Shown: positions 12,127-25,700 of the stretch, piece by piece
Layout: each line of letters starts with the position of its first letter
Position numbering within the stretch: position 1 is the first letter of the stretch
Source of the DNA: Lutraria lutraria
Taxonomy: Eukaryota > Mollusca > Bivalvia > Venerida > Mactridae
Length of the DNA stretch: 64,000 nt
Assembly (NCBI GenBank): GCA_964023205.1
Contig: OZ026840.1
Span: 11,270,603 to 11,334,602, forward strand
Reading direction: 5' to 3'
Program-made: the position numbers and the translations under genes
The notes under the pieces: model-generated
Told to the model about the DNA's origin: nothing
The model's database searches: none
Seen by the model: the letters and a program-made list of their open reading frames with translations, nothing else

Positions 12127-15100
12127 TCAATACAAAATTTCAAGTACTTAAAAGGGAAAAAATAAATTCAAAAGCAAAGCGTATAAGACAGTGTATGTTT
12201 TTTTTGTTCTATAGAAAGATATCATGAAATATATAACAAGAAGTAAAGGTTTGATCACACTAAAACAAATTAGTTTTTTGTTCACAGTGGAGGTAGTTCA
12301 CTATGACTTAGTATCAGAGGTTAAAGAAAAATGTCTAAATAAAATCTATCACACATAAACATTAAGAATTTAAATCAAGTTATAATTACTGACCATCATG
12401 ATTATAATCTAAGGTAGGGAAGAAGTCTAATGTGAAGGTGAGCTACTCAATTTCACGACTACTTTTTTTGTGACCCGAAAGCTGTCTTAATAAAAAGATT
12501 ATACAGTATTGTTATTTTACAAGTCCATACCTCTCAGTCATTCTTAACATTTATTTTAGGAATTATATTATTTGTGCAACAAACTATCAAATAAAGTTTG
12601 TCCTGCAGTAAATGAAATCCTGTAAGACACAACATAACATAATTGATATACGGTACCACACATGAAATACTTAATACATTAATTTTTAGTATTCTGTTGA
12701 ATGAACTACAAATTGAGACGGAGATATAATGTACAAACGTACAGTAAGAACAACTCAAGTAAGAAAACACAGAAATTTAGCACCATAGAAATTTCACATT
12801 TAGAGAGATAGTCAATATTAATTGTGATTTATTCCCAATATCCAAGGTAAAACTAGATACCTAAATGAATAATACTTTTTCAAAAAATTGGGGTGACAAA
12901 TCTTATATGTTTAAATCAACAACAAAAAAGCCTTGTTATTATGCTTACATTTGTCTCTAAAGAAGAAATTTTCATTAGACTTAAGCATAAAATGGCCAGT
13001 ACATAATCTTCATTATGCATAAATTATGCAAATTATCTCATGATTATGCATGATAAAGTCAATAATATTCATAAGATGGAAAGTCATTATGCACAAGTAA
13101 TGAATTACATTTGTAAACAAAATGGATTTCAAATGAATTATTACTCACTGGACATTAAGTAAGAATCTTTTAATAGATGATAAATAATATGGCACCTGAC
13201 TTGCAGTGTCTTATGAACGATAAAAACCGGTATAAAATCATATTTGCTGTCCATATACTGGAAGTAGAAAAAGGTAAAATGTTCTAAACAAATCCATATT
13301 ATGACAGAAGCTGAGAAGGAATACATTTTGATAGCTGGTTATTCAGCAGAGTGTGAACAAAAATTGATCAGAATATAGAAAAGGAACACACGAAATATAG
13401 AAGTCATATCACTCACATTCAACTTTCATGCATGAAAATTATGTACAAATTTGTATAAAATACACTGACAGATGAGATTATATAAAGACTATGCAGATAA
13501 AAGTTATGAATAAAATAACTCCCAACTATGGATGATAAATATGCTGGTCAAAATAATTAACTTGCCTTAACTGCTTTACAATGTGAAAAATCTTGCGTGG
13601 GAATATATTATTCATTTCAAAATTGGATGCTAGAAGTTGATGATTATAAAAATTTCAGCACACGCCTCTCTATGACAAGTTTCCAAAAAGCATTTTTTAT
13701 AATATGACTATAGCAAATTAGCTTTTTTGAAACAGTACATGTATCTAAAATTAAACATAATGCATCTTTATTTCACATGATTCAATACTTGCTATAAATA
13801 TATTATAAGATAAGAAAGTTGCTACATTCTGACAATTCAAATCATTAGAAATAATATAAGACAGATGTTTAATGATGTGGCTACCAGCATGTCAGTAAAA
13901 TTAGCATAAAACTGGATAAAAACTTCCACTTTCTTGTTGACAAACATGACAGACACTTTACAGTCAAAAGATGAGTTTCAAACCTGGCATGAACAATGAA
14001 CAGTTGTCTAATATAGATAGCATCTATGGCAGATAATTTGATAAGTAAGAATCTATAACTAATATTTAGTAGTTAAAATATCAAAATACATAGATAATCA
14101 CATATATGTATAAATTATTACACACAACACATTCATACTAAAAATATTTGGACACAACACAAAACGTTTATTTTGGCACAGGTACATATTGTATGAGATA
14201 AGTGAAACTACTTGAAAATACAGAAAATCCTACTGAAGTAATTCTGATTTTATCAACTCTGATTCTGTGACAATTTCTAGCTGAAAAATGATATCATGAT
14301 AACCATAATTATCCATTTAATTAATTCATTTTAATTATCCAATAAAAAGACTTGACATCACTGAGGTAGACATGTATTATACCTCAACTAGAATTGTAAT
14401 TATCATTAACCTTTGTTCTAAGTCAACAATAATGTCTTCAGAAGAAAGAATGAATACTTCAAGAAAAGAAAAGAAAAGAGAAATCTGTAAGGAATATGAA
14501 TAATTTCTCTACAAATCAAATACTATCTTACTTAGATCATATTATTATATAAAGTGAAGTAATTAACAGAGTTATCACTGAGACCCTGATTGAGATTCAA
14601 TATTCACATTTTCCCTAGAATCCAAAAAAGGAACATTTCTAAGACAGAATAATCAACATGATTACAAGTTAAATTGACAATCAACAATCAATGGGTTTTG
14701 ATGCTTAAGGATCACGTATACCGGTAGAAATATTTTTTTTTCTGTAATCCTGGTGTAACGACCCTCAGACATGTTCTTACATACTATCTGTCCACTTGAA
14801 TGGTTGAATTTAAAACAGACAAGTTTTCTGGAAAAATAATTCAATTAACGTAAGGAAGCAACATAAAAACATACTACTTTCAATCAGATGTTGGTATTCA
14901 TTGATTTGATATGAGGCTTAAATTGAATCTCAAATTAGATTTAAAAATCTTTTTGAAAAGTACAAGTTTTCAGTTTAGTGCAATGAAATTTTAAGGATTA
15001 GTATTTCAATGGAAATTCGTCCAAAAACTACATTAAGTATTTACTACATATCATTCAGTACTGGCCATTAGAGTAACATGATATAGATAAATCCCTGTAC

Positions 15101-16302
15101 AAACATAAGATCTTCATACATAATTAGCTAGCTACAATCAGATACAACCTGAAGAAAAGTTATGATGTTTATATGAATTAAGTCAATATTCAAACAAGGG
15201 ATGTTTCAAAATTAGTCTTTCCATTGAAGAATTTAAGTAGAAACTCAGATGACTATAGTTAAAATCATGTTACAATTTCTTTAAATTACTTTCATCTGTC
15301 TGCTAATTTTCACACATTCACTTCACCTTTTCCTAAAGACTGCATGCCAAGCTCAATTTGAACAATAAACACACTTTCCACTAGGTATGAGGGCTGCCTG
15401 TTCACATGATCTTGCAAATATTTTTTTATAATTTGTAACAGTATCTATTAACTAGCACTGGTCCGGAAGCTACATATTCTTCTATGTTACAGTATTTACA
15501 CTACCCCACAAGCACCAAGCCTTGGGATAGTAAATTCCTATTTGGACTCGTGAACTCTCTCAAAATTGTGATTTGGGCTAGTAGTTGATTGTTTTCAATA
15601 GAACACTAATACTTTAAGCTAGTGCTTTTAACATGGTTTTAAACATTGGTGTCACTTGTATTTAATTCATCCTACAAATACCATGAGATTTCCTAATTTT
15701 AGAACAACCCTTGTTTACCATACAGCATGCACAACCAATAATTATATACAACCAGATTCATAATGCCACAATAAATCCTTACGTAGTAAAAAATATAATA
15801 CATTGTATCATATAGTGTTTATATTGTATAGTATCATGTTAACCTATTGTTGGGGCACTATTAGTAACTGTTGATAAATAGATAATACTTTATTGGATAA
15901 AAGTTGTTTTTGCCATGTTCACAAAGAAAATGGTTGACCTTTCTTCATCTTAGATAGTTATCTTATGTGACAATAAAGATGGCATATGTCTCTAAACATG
16001 CTGACAAAAAAGAATTAATTCCAATTATTACATATAACATAAATATAGATTACATACATACTCAATTGCTATCTGACAACATTAACAATAAGTCTTACTT
16101 TTTAAGATAGATATTTTAACACTATTATTTCTTATCAGAATATATATTAGTTTAAAGTAACCTCATTTTTAACAATTCTTTTTCTTTTTTTTGCTTCTAA
16201 TAAATGTTCAAATTAAAGGCAAAAAATCATTAAATTATGTCATGTATGAACAAACTTATAAAAGCATACAATTCTAATCATGCAACATTTTAAGGCCCTA
16301 TG

Positions 16303-16395
16303 ATATGAATATTCATGAAATAAACATTATGAATATTCATGAATCATACATTATAAAATTTTATTCATGAATCATACATTATGAATATTCATGAG
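16303..16395. repeat. Cluster of ATGAATATTCAT palindromes
   Basis: Three copies of the perfect palindrome ATGAATATTCAT, two followed by GAATCATACATTAT-type sequence, lie 200-270 bases downstream of the laminin stop. They would fold into hairpins if transcribed. Confidence 0.7.
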
Positions 16396-16573
16396 TTATA
16401 CATGAAAATTTAGCGACACTTTGGTAACGAAAAATGGCTATTATACATAATGATTATATTCTATCTACAGAGCATATGAAAAATGCTTTTCATACACAGA
16501 AAGTTGTTTATGTAGCTAGCATCTAATATTCATGAAACACAAATCAACATAGATGTTTATGATGGAACAGTCT

Positions 16574-16711
16574 CTACTGTGCTGTTGGTGTTTCGATGTC
16601 TATATTCTTGAAGCAACCAACAGGAAGTGAGTCCATAATGTCCTTCACATTCATGACGTCTGCTTCCAACTCACTCAAATCTTGCTTGTATTCTTGTACA
16701 AACATCTTTAC
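16574..16711 (-). CDS. LAMC1-like: Laminin gamma last exon: C-terminal tail and stop
   Basis: Residues 1340-1384 then [45 protein letters not shown]. LPxGCF holds the conserved cysteine that joins gamma to beta at the foot of the rod. The Glu of IETP aligns with the integrin-critical Glu of the vertebrate tail, but three more residues (TAQ) follow. Stop codon at 16574-16576. Confidence 0.95.
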   Translation of the reverse strand, partial: VKMFVQEYKQDLSELEADVMNVKDIMDSLPVGCFKNIDIETPTAQ

Positions 16712-19700
16712 CTAAAATACAGAAAAAAATCCAAAACATCAGACAGACTAAAACTGGATTTGACGTTTGTCTTTTGGAAGTCAATAATGAACCAGTAGGG
16801 AATAAATAAAAGTCACGAGGTAACTCTCCAAAGGTACATGAGTAAGAATCAAAGTACTGAAAGTACTCATAGAAACTGAACCTACATAGACTTGTACTGC
16901 AACATGAATGGGAACTAGCATGGCAGATATAGAAAAACATATTAAAAATTCATGCACGCTGAGCAAGTGACAGCTATGGAAAGCTCAACTTAAGTTCAGT
17001 TTCTAAAAATTGTAAAAAGGGTAATTTTGAGCTGTTTGACCCAGCACAAAGTCAAGTTATGGTCACCTAAAAACAATGAATGGATAATTGTTCACTAGAT
17101 TGTTAAATAATATAATAAGTTATACATAACAGTAAACTCTATCATTCTATACCTGATTATTAGCTGATGTAAGTTTATCAAACTGGGATTCCAAATCAGC
17201 ATCTTCCAATGTTTGTTCAGCAGCTGCAAGTTCTAATTCCAATCTGTCCAATTCTTCTGTATCAAGATCTCTCAATGTATCTATTAATAGTAACATATAC
17301 ATCATGTGAGTCAGATACAGTAACATATTCACCAATACACACCTCACTCATTTCCTGTGATTTTCTAAACCACAGTACCAGAATGGGAGCACTGAATAAG
17401 CTTTCCTGAAATATCAGAAGCCAAAGAGAAGATTCAAAGCCACCACCTTTTGATTGGTAGTCCAGTGTGTTACCACTAGATCATAAATCCACCTCTAATA
17501 CATTTAAGGAAATAGACAGCTGCTTATGAAATAAGGTCAAATATCCACTGTACATGAAAGAAATATGTGGGTTTTTTTATGGCATAATCCAAAAAAAGCA
17601 TGTCAATAGCAACTTTGGAAACTATTTAAAACAAATTGCAATGACCCCTCTGGATTATGTGATGGATCTGTAAGAGTAGCATTTATATCAGGGTTCTCAT
17701 TAGAGGTCAAAAGCTGAGGGTCATATGACCCTTAGCTGATAATTATTTAAAGAGTCAACAAAATTTCTGACTTAATGTTAAAGTTAAACATGACAATGCG
17801 TTCAATAAATGCATATGCCTCCGGTGGCATGCTTGTGAAGCAATAGCCCATTTGAACAATGTCAAGGTAAAAGTGGTTTTGATCATTATGAGTGGATTGA
17901 GAATGGTCATAAGTAACAACTGTAAAAGTGTCCTAGCAAGCAGTATTGGTGCTAGACGAAATGGTAAAATCTACTTAACCTGGTACAGAATCATTCTAAG
18001 TCCAAATTAAGTCAAGGTCAAGGATGGAAGGCATGGAAGGACAGGACAATCACTATATGCCCCGACATCAAAGATGCCGGGAAATAAAAACAATGGAACA
18101 CTCCAGTATAGCTCATTTTAAAACTGGTGATCTCCCCAGTTTGTGAGTAAAAGACTGTTTTCATCATGAGGGCATTGATGCTGTTCTGCTATCTATAAAT
18201 ACATATGTATATACACGCACCGTACTTAAACTACTCTCCTATAATCCAAGTACATAATAATTCAAAAAGTATCTCAATAAAATACCTTACCTAAAATAGC
18301 ACTGATATTTTCAACCTTGGCCAGAGCATCAGCCACTTTGTCTGATGATTCCTTGGCTGTTTGCTTGGCTTGACCAGCCTTCTGTAATGCCTGCAACGCA
18401 AAACAAACAGTGATCAAAACAAGTGGCATTTGTGAAACATGGATGCCCCCCCTAAGGTCAGCTGGATAGTTTGACCTTTCACCTATTGAACTTTAATTCA
18501 ATAGGTGTCATCAACATGTGATGATCAACCTCCAAACCAAGTCAGAGGACCTTAGGCGAAATTGATCTCTAGTTGTCAGACAAGGTTTTTGTGATTAAGG
18601 TCACTGTGACTGTAATCTTAACTGTTGACATCCTTTAAATCAATAGGGGTTTTCTACATTGTGATGACCACCTTAACAACCAAAGGTTCTCATAGCCCCT
18701 CTATAATAAAAGAGGAACTCATGTGTCTTAATCAAATCACACACTTTTACTTCCAAGGCTCTATAATATCTTACAAACTTTTCATCACAAGGTCAATCAT
18801 GTATCTCAGAATGACCTTGACCCAGCAGAATAACCTTGACCTAATGGAATTACCTTGACTACTGAGATAAAGGTCTGACTCATGTGTGTTACACACAATG
18901 TTAATGAGGAAGGTCAAGGGAATTTTGTTTGTATTACAGACATAACAATATTTAATCAATGATCAATTCTTCCAGCTGTAATTAACTTACTTTTTACACG
19001 ATCCTTTGTCTTTTCAAGAGCTGAATGCAAGGATATCTTACATCTTTCAACAACTTACAATCAACATGGTTTCTTTCAGGCAAAATTCAACTAAAAGGCA
19101 ACATTTTCACCTAGGAAGGGTTTAAGACAATGACTTACATTATCAGCGAGATCTTTGTCATTATCAGCTTGTACATTAAGATTGTTTATTTGCTCTTCTG
19201 ATTCATCAACATCAGCAGCTAGAGTGTCAGCGTTATCCAAGAGATCTTCAGCTCTCTGTTTGGTTTGACCAGCTTCCTGACGAATTCTACTGGCTTCCTG
19301 AAATGTAAATTACATAATTCTATAGATGCATTAATAGATATTTTTACTGTTCTTTGTACAACTACATATAACAAACTACCTCCTCTCCTTTTTTTAAGCC
19401 ATACTAGGTACTGTGGAATCATTAATTTTCATTGGGGATTTAATTTCGTTGATTTCGTGAGTCGGCTCATCCAAGAAATCAAGTCCCCATGAATATAAAT
19501 GCTGAGATTTCAGTCAACCATCCGAAAAAGTGTAAAGTGTATCATCCGAAATTGGGCTACTTGCAATACAACTTTCGGTTTGTACTGGAACTGACAAATA
19601 AAATCGATCTTTGACCATGTATAATTGTAAACATAATATCTACCATATTCAATAAGAAAGATTCAGTACTCATATTTTGTTCAATGATACAGTAAAACCT

Positions 19701-22700
19701 CGTTATCTCGAGGAGTCATCGGACCAGACTTTTTGCTCGAGATAAACCTGGTGCTCGTAATAAACAGGTTTTGTTCATTGAATGAAAATAGACTATGTAT
19801 CATGCGTGTTAATGGGCGTATTTACAGTAATAATACGAAATGCTTACGTAAAATTTACACCATGATGTATAAGTTGAAAAAAATATTTTCGTTGAATCTA
19901 TAAAATATGCATTGATTGCTTGAATAAAGTTCTTTATCCATAAATATGAGCAATACCATGTCCGAAAAATCGTGTTATTGTCATAGGGTGAAACGTAATA
20001 GTGAAACACAGTGAAAGTTACTTATGTCAATGTCACGTACGTCTAAAATTAAAAGAATATGAGCCTTTCACTGGATTACTCAAAATGTGTTTGCGCTGTT
20101 TTTTTCTCTTTATTGATATCGGTAAGTGAATCATAGATTTATCTGCGTTTGTATTGTTGTTTAGTATCTGCTTTTCAGTCTTCTAATTAAGTGCTCAAAA
20201 TTAAGATCTTGTAATTAAATTCTCACAATAAATTAACTTCTAAAACTTTGATATCAGAAATGGACTGCAAACTTGCAACAAACAAATCAAGCTTCATTGT
20301 CATTTTAAGTCACGAGTACATTGTCCAATTTTAACGAGGTGTGAAAAACAAAGTACTCGATTAAGATTTGTTCTTTTGTTGACCAATTTAAACGAAAACA
20401 AGAGGGCCAAGATGGCCCTATATCGCTCACATGACAATCACTGTTCACTCATTAAAACATTGTTTTGAACCGGTGACCTAGTTTTTGATCCCAGATGACC
20501 CATGTTAGAACTTGTCCTACATATAAATAAGACAAACATTCTGACAAAATTTGGTGAAGATCCAATCAAAACCATGAAAACTACAGCATAGACAAGGTTT
20601 TCCTAAGATTTGACCTTGTGACCTGGTTTTTGACCCTAGGTTTGGCCAAGATCCAATTAAAACCATGACATTTAGAGCTTTTACAAGATTTTTACCTAAG
20701 ATTTGACCTGGTGACCCAGTTTTTGACCCCGGCTGACCCATGTTCAACCTTGACCCACATATCATTGAGGCAAACATTCTGACAAGGTTTCGTGAAGATC
20801 CAATTAAAACTGTGACATCTACAGTGTTAACAAAGTTTTCCTAAGAATTGACCTGGTGACCTAGTTATTGACCCCAGATGACCCATATTTATACTTGACT
20901 GTTATATCATTAAAACAAACGATTTGACAAAGTTTGGTGAAGATCCAATAATAACTGTGAAATCTACAGTGTTAACATGGTTTTTCATAAGATTTGACCT
21001 AGCGACCTAGTTTTTGACCCAAGATGACCCATGTTCGAACTCATCCAAGATATTATGAAGACAAACATTCTGACAAGGTTTCATGATCATCCAATCAAAA
21101 CAGTGACTTCTAGAGTGTTCACAAGGTTTTCCAGCAATTTGCCCTAGTGACCTAGTTTTTCACCGGAAATGACCCATTATCGAACTTGACCTACATATTA
21201 TTAAAATAAACATTCTGACAAAGTTTCATGAAGATCCAGTCAAAACAGTGATTTCTAAAGTGTTCACAAGGTTTTCCCTTATTTGGCCCTGGTGACCTAG
21301 TTTTTTACCCAAAATGGCCCAATATCGAACTCGTCCGAGATTTTGTTGATATTAACGTTCTGACCCAGTTTTGCTAAAATTGAGCTAAAAATGTGGCCCC
21401 TAGTGTGGTCACAACATAAAGTTTGACAACGCACGACGCCGGACGCCGGACGGAGAGTGATCCTAATAGCTCACTTTGTCACTTTGTGACATGTGAGCTA
21501 AAAATTATGGATGTTTTTTTCTTCAATCATACGTTAAATTGTCTTCCTTTTTAGATGGATTTTGATAAATGAATACATTTTTTCCCCAAATTTGGTTAAA
21601 ATTAGACAGATTTGGTCCTTTAAACAATATTTGCACACTATTCCAATCAAAACGGTGTATATAAATTGGTTGTTGATAAAGAAATACAGTTGTACAAGCC
21701 ATTTTTCAAAAGTACATGTTTTTATATCATCCGCTCAAAATGGTCTTATAGGGGGGTCACACAATCGGGCATAACTCACAAAGGAGCATGGAGACCTATA
21801 TTTTTCTTTTTGTTTTTGTGGTAGGAAAGGACTAATCTTTATATAGGAGAAGTTTTAAAAAAATCTGTCCGTTAGATTTTATTGTGATATACGTCCTTTA
21901 GTTGATAAAAGTAAAAGAAACAAGAGGGCCAAGATGGCCCTATATCGCTCACATGACAATCACTGTTTACTCATTAAAACATTGTTTTGAACACGTGACC
22001 TAGTTTTTGACCCCAGACCACCTATGTTCTAATTTGTCTTACATGTCATTAAGACAAACAGTCTGACTAGGTTTGGTGAAGATACGATCAAAATTTGACA
22101 TCTACAGTGTTAATAAGGTTTTCCTAAGATTTGACCTTGTGACCTGGTTTTTGACCCTAGGTGACCCATATTTGAACTTGTCCTTAATATCATTAAGACA
22201 AACAATCTGACAAAGTTTGGCCAAGATCCAATCAAAACCATGACATTTAGAGCTTTTACAAGATTTCTACCTAAGATTTGACCTTGTGACCCAGTTTTTG
22301 AACCCGGCTGACCCATGTTCATCCTTGACCCACATATCATTGAGGCAAACATTTTGACAAGGTTTGGTGAAGATCCAATTAAAACTGTGACATCTACAGT
22401 GTTAACAAAGTTTTCCTAAGATTTGACCTGGTGACCTAGTTATTGACCCCAGATGACCCATATTTATACTTGACCGTTATATCATTAAAACAAACGATTT
22501 GACGAAGTTTGGTGAAGATCCAATAATAACTGTGAAATCTACAGTGTTAACATGGTTTTTCATAAGATTTGACCTAGCGACCTAGTTTTTGACCCAAGAT
22601 GACCCATGTTCGAACTCGTCCAAGATATTATGAAGACAAACATTCTGACAAGGTTTCATGATCATCCAATCAAAACAGTGACTTCTAGAGTGTTCACAAG

Positions 22701-25700
22701 GTTTTCCAGCAATTTGCCCTAGTGACCTAGTTTTACTACAGAAATTACCCATTTTCAAACTTGACCTACATATTATTAAAATAAATATTCTGACAAAGTT
22801 TCATGAAGATAAATTCAAAACAGTGATTTCTAAAGTGTTCACAAGGTTTTCCCTTATTTGGCCCTGGTGACCTAGTTTTTGACCCCAAATGGCCCAATAT
22901 CGAACTCATCCGAGATTTTGTTGAGATTAACGTTCTGACCCAGTTTTGCTAAAATTGAGCCAAAAATGTGGCCCCTAGTGTGTTCACAACAAAAAGTTTG
23001 ACAACGCACGACGCACGACGCCGGACGCCGGACGGAGAGTGATCCTAATAGCTCACTTTGTCACTTTGTGACATGTGAGCTAAAAACGTGTTCGCTGGTC
23101 TACATGCAGGTGTGAACGATATCCAACATGACACTCCTCAAGATAATTATGGTAATTAACGCTTAAAATTAAGTCAAGGGACCGTGATATGTGCTCGAGA
23201 TATCGAGATAACGATGCTTGTAATAAACATGGAAATTCATATAGAAGTAAGAACAAAAAGTGTCGGGCCTTCATTATTTCCTCGAAATAAGTCTAGTGCT
23301 CGTAATATTGATGCTCGTAATAACAAAGTTTTACTGTAATTGATTCTTAATGCCTATTTACATATCGATACATGCACTATAAACATATCTGTATAAGGAT
23401 AGATCTTGAGTCCGGGAGATGACGGCTTTACTGGTATTTAACCATTAGCAACATTTTATTTATATAGCTTGTTGTTGACAATGTGAAGTTCTCGTAACTT
23501 ACATACTAGAGGGAAAGAGTATGAAGGTCATGCTGAAATAATGTTGACATAGTGGACTCAATGTCAATAGAAAGGTGTGAACACGAATGGCCCCTTGAAA
23601 GTTTGCGTGTCCGTCAATTTGCAAAATGTCAAGTGTCAAATCGATCTGTATATTCAAGTTTTAACATCTGGAGCTTTGAGTATAACTTTTGACATGTGAG
23701 AGTAAATTACCTGTATTTTTCTATACTAACTAGAATTGCCACAGAGTGACTTAAAATACCCCCACATATCGCCTTGTCACAGATGCATGGCTTCTAGTTG
23801 TACAAAATCCGTGCGATAATCCGTGTGATTGCTTGTTATTATAATGATGGTGATCAGCTAATTTAAAATCGCACAATAGATAACTGAAAGACAAGCTAAT
23901 TTCTGGCCATTTTTGAGAATTGATATTGAAGTGTGACCATGACTTTGGAGATATTGACGTAATTCTTTCGCATGACACAGCGTCTCATGATGGTGAACAA
24001 ATGTACCAAGGGATTTTAAAATCTCACAATGAATGACATAGTTATGGCCTGTACAAGCTAATTTTTACCTTTGAACTCCTAAGTGTGACATTGACCTTGG
24101 AGATATTGACGTAATTCTTTTGCATGACACACCGTCCCATGATGGTGAAAATGTACCAAGTGATTTTAAAATCTCACAATGAATGACATAGTTATGGCCT
24201 GTACAAGCTCATTTTTTACCTTTGACCTCTAAGTGTGACCTTGACCTTGGGGGTATTGACATAATTCTTTTGCATGACACACCATCCCATGATGGTGAAC
24301 AAATGTACCAAGTGATTTTAAAATCTCACAATGAATGACAAAGTTATGGCCTGTACAAGCTCATTTTTTACCTTTGACCTCCAAGTGTGACCTTGACCTT
24401 GGATATATTGACGTAATTCTTTCACATGACACACCGTCCTATGATAGTGAACAAATGTACCAAGGAATTAAAAAATCCTTTAATCCATAGAGAAGATACA
24501 GCATGGACAAACTTCGGGACTGACGGACCGACAAAGTGACTCCTATATAGCCCCCCCTACCAATGGTAGTGGAGGTATAATAAAATTTTATTTTATGGAG
24601 GAAAACGACAGAAAATGATTTTAATTTTTTTTCCCAAATTGAAAATCCTTGAATTTACGTCCCCACGAAATAGCCATTTTAAAAAAATGAATGAAATCAC
24701 AGTATATGATTAGGTATATAATGCAGTTTATGTCATATTCAAAAGATTTTTATTGTATTTCAGAGTAGTATAACATGTCTAGCCACTGTTAAGAAAGCTT
24801 GTGACCTTGACCTTTGAACTATGAGTCTAGGTGATGTTCATGACATATCATCTCATTGAAGTAAACTTTAATACCAAGTTATTTCAAAATCTCTAAAATG
24901 CAAACAGAAGGTACATGTACAGCCCAGACAAGAAAAATACATTTGATTGGAAGTGTAATCTTGACCTTCGAGCTATGGAACTTTGATTGCGGTAGTATAA
25001 TAAAGAAACAGGAAATATCCCATAAGTAAATGTAAAGATAAACATTATAAACGATAACTTACACTAGATGCACTTTGAGCCATTCCTTCTGCATCTTCAG
25101 CTATTTTCAAGGCCTCCTGAGCATCGTTCTCCGCACCACTGAGAGCCTCCTGGGCTTCTTGAGTTCGAGCCTCAGCTTCTTCAATGAGGGCTTGAATTTC
25201 AGGGACCTTTTTAAGGGATTCATCAGCTTTTCCTCTGCTTTCTTGTACCACTTGGTTAAAGCCTGATTATAATAACAGAAGATAATTTTACCGTTATTCA
25301 TTTATCAAGATCTGCTCACTTAATCAATATATACTATGCAGTTTCTTAAATACTTAGTTTGTGTGTTTGAGTTTTACAACCCTTTTCAACAGTCAGAGTC
25401 ACATGACCATCGTTCCTGGGAAGAACCAGTACTAGACTCCCATCTTCCGTAAGCAACTGCCTACTGTCTCACATAAAGAGACATGGTCGGTAGCTGGGCT
25501 TGAACCCATGACCCTCTATCAGTGAGAGGTTACAGTGATTTGAAGTCAGCGACCTTAACCAATCGACCACAGTGGCAGGTTAAATACTTGTTAAATATGA
25601 AGAAGCTGTCCATTTCAACTCCAGTGAAAAAAAAATAATAAAAAAATGAACATATAACAATCAACAAGTCAACTAAATTAATACTGAGCATATAAAATAA

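Larger units (their letters stand above)
12100..16573 (-). other. Probable laminin 3' UTR / downstream flank
   Basis: About 4.5 kb with no coding exon, no satellite and few dispersed repeats, unlike the rest of the window. Several AATAAA hexamers lie on the minus strand (for example near 15890, 13768, 12548 and 12121). The one at 12121-12126, at the edge where element C1 begins, would give a UTR of about 4.4 kb. The palindrome cluster at 16303-16395 is inside. The true 3' end cannot be fixed from sequence. Confidence 0.4.
19690..23336. mobile_element. pogo-like TIR element with nested insertions
   Basis: Left end TA|CAGTAAAACCTCGTTATC and right end AACAAAGTTTTACTG|TA are inverted; both edges have TA. 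Sub-terminal blocks (GCTCGTAATAA, CTCGAGATA) also mirror each other. CAGTAAAACCTCG-type ends with a TA target are typical of the pogo/Tigger group of Tc1-mariner elements. Two family A elements lie inside. I see no intact transposase. Confidence 0.65.

Noticed and set aside
20517..22352. Recurrent ORFs beginning [10 protein letters not shown] on the minus strand
   Set aside because: They recur only inside family A cores (also near 50509 and 51193) and shift with unit deletions; they are by-products of the tandem core, not a protein family.
25362..25580. tRNA gene
   Set aside because: A- and B-box-like sequences are present, but there is no cloverleaf and the same long body is repeated elsewhere; it is a SINE.
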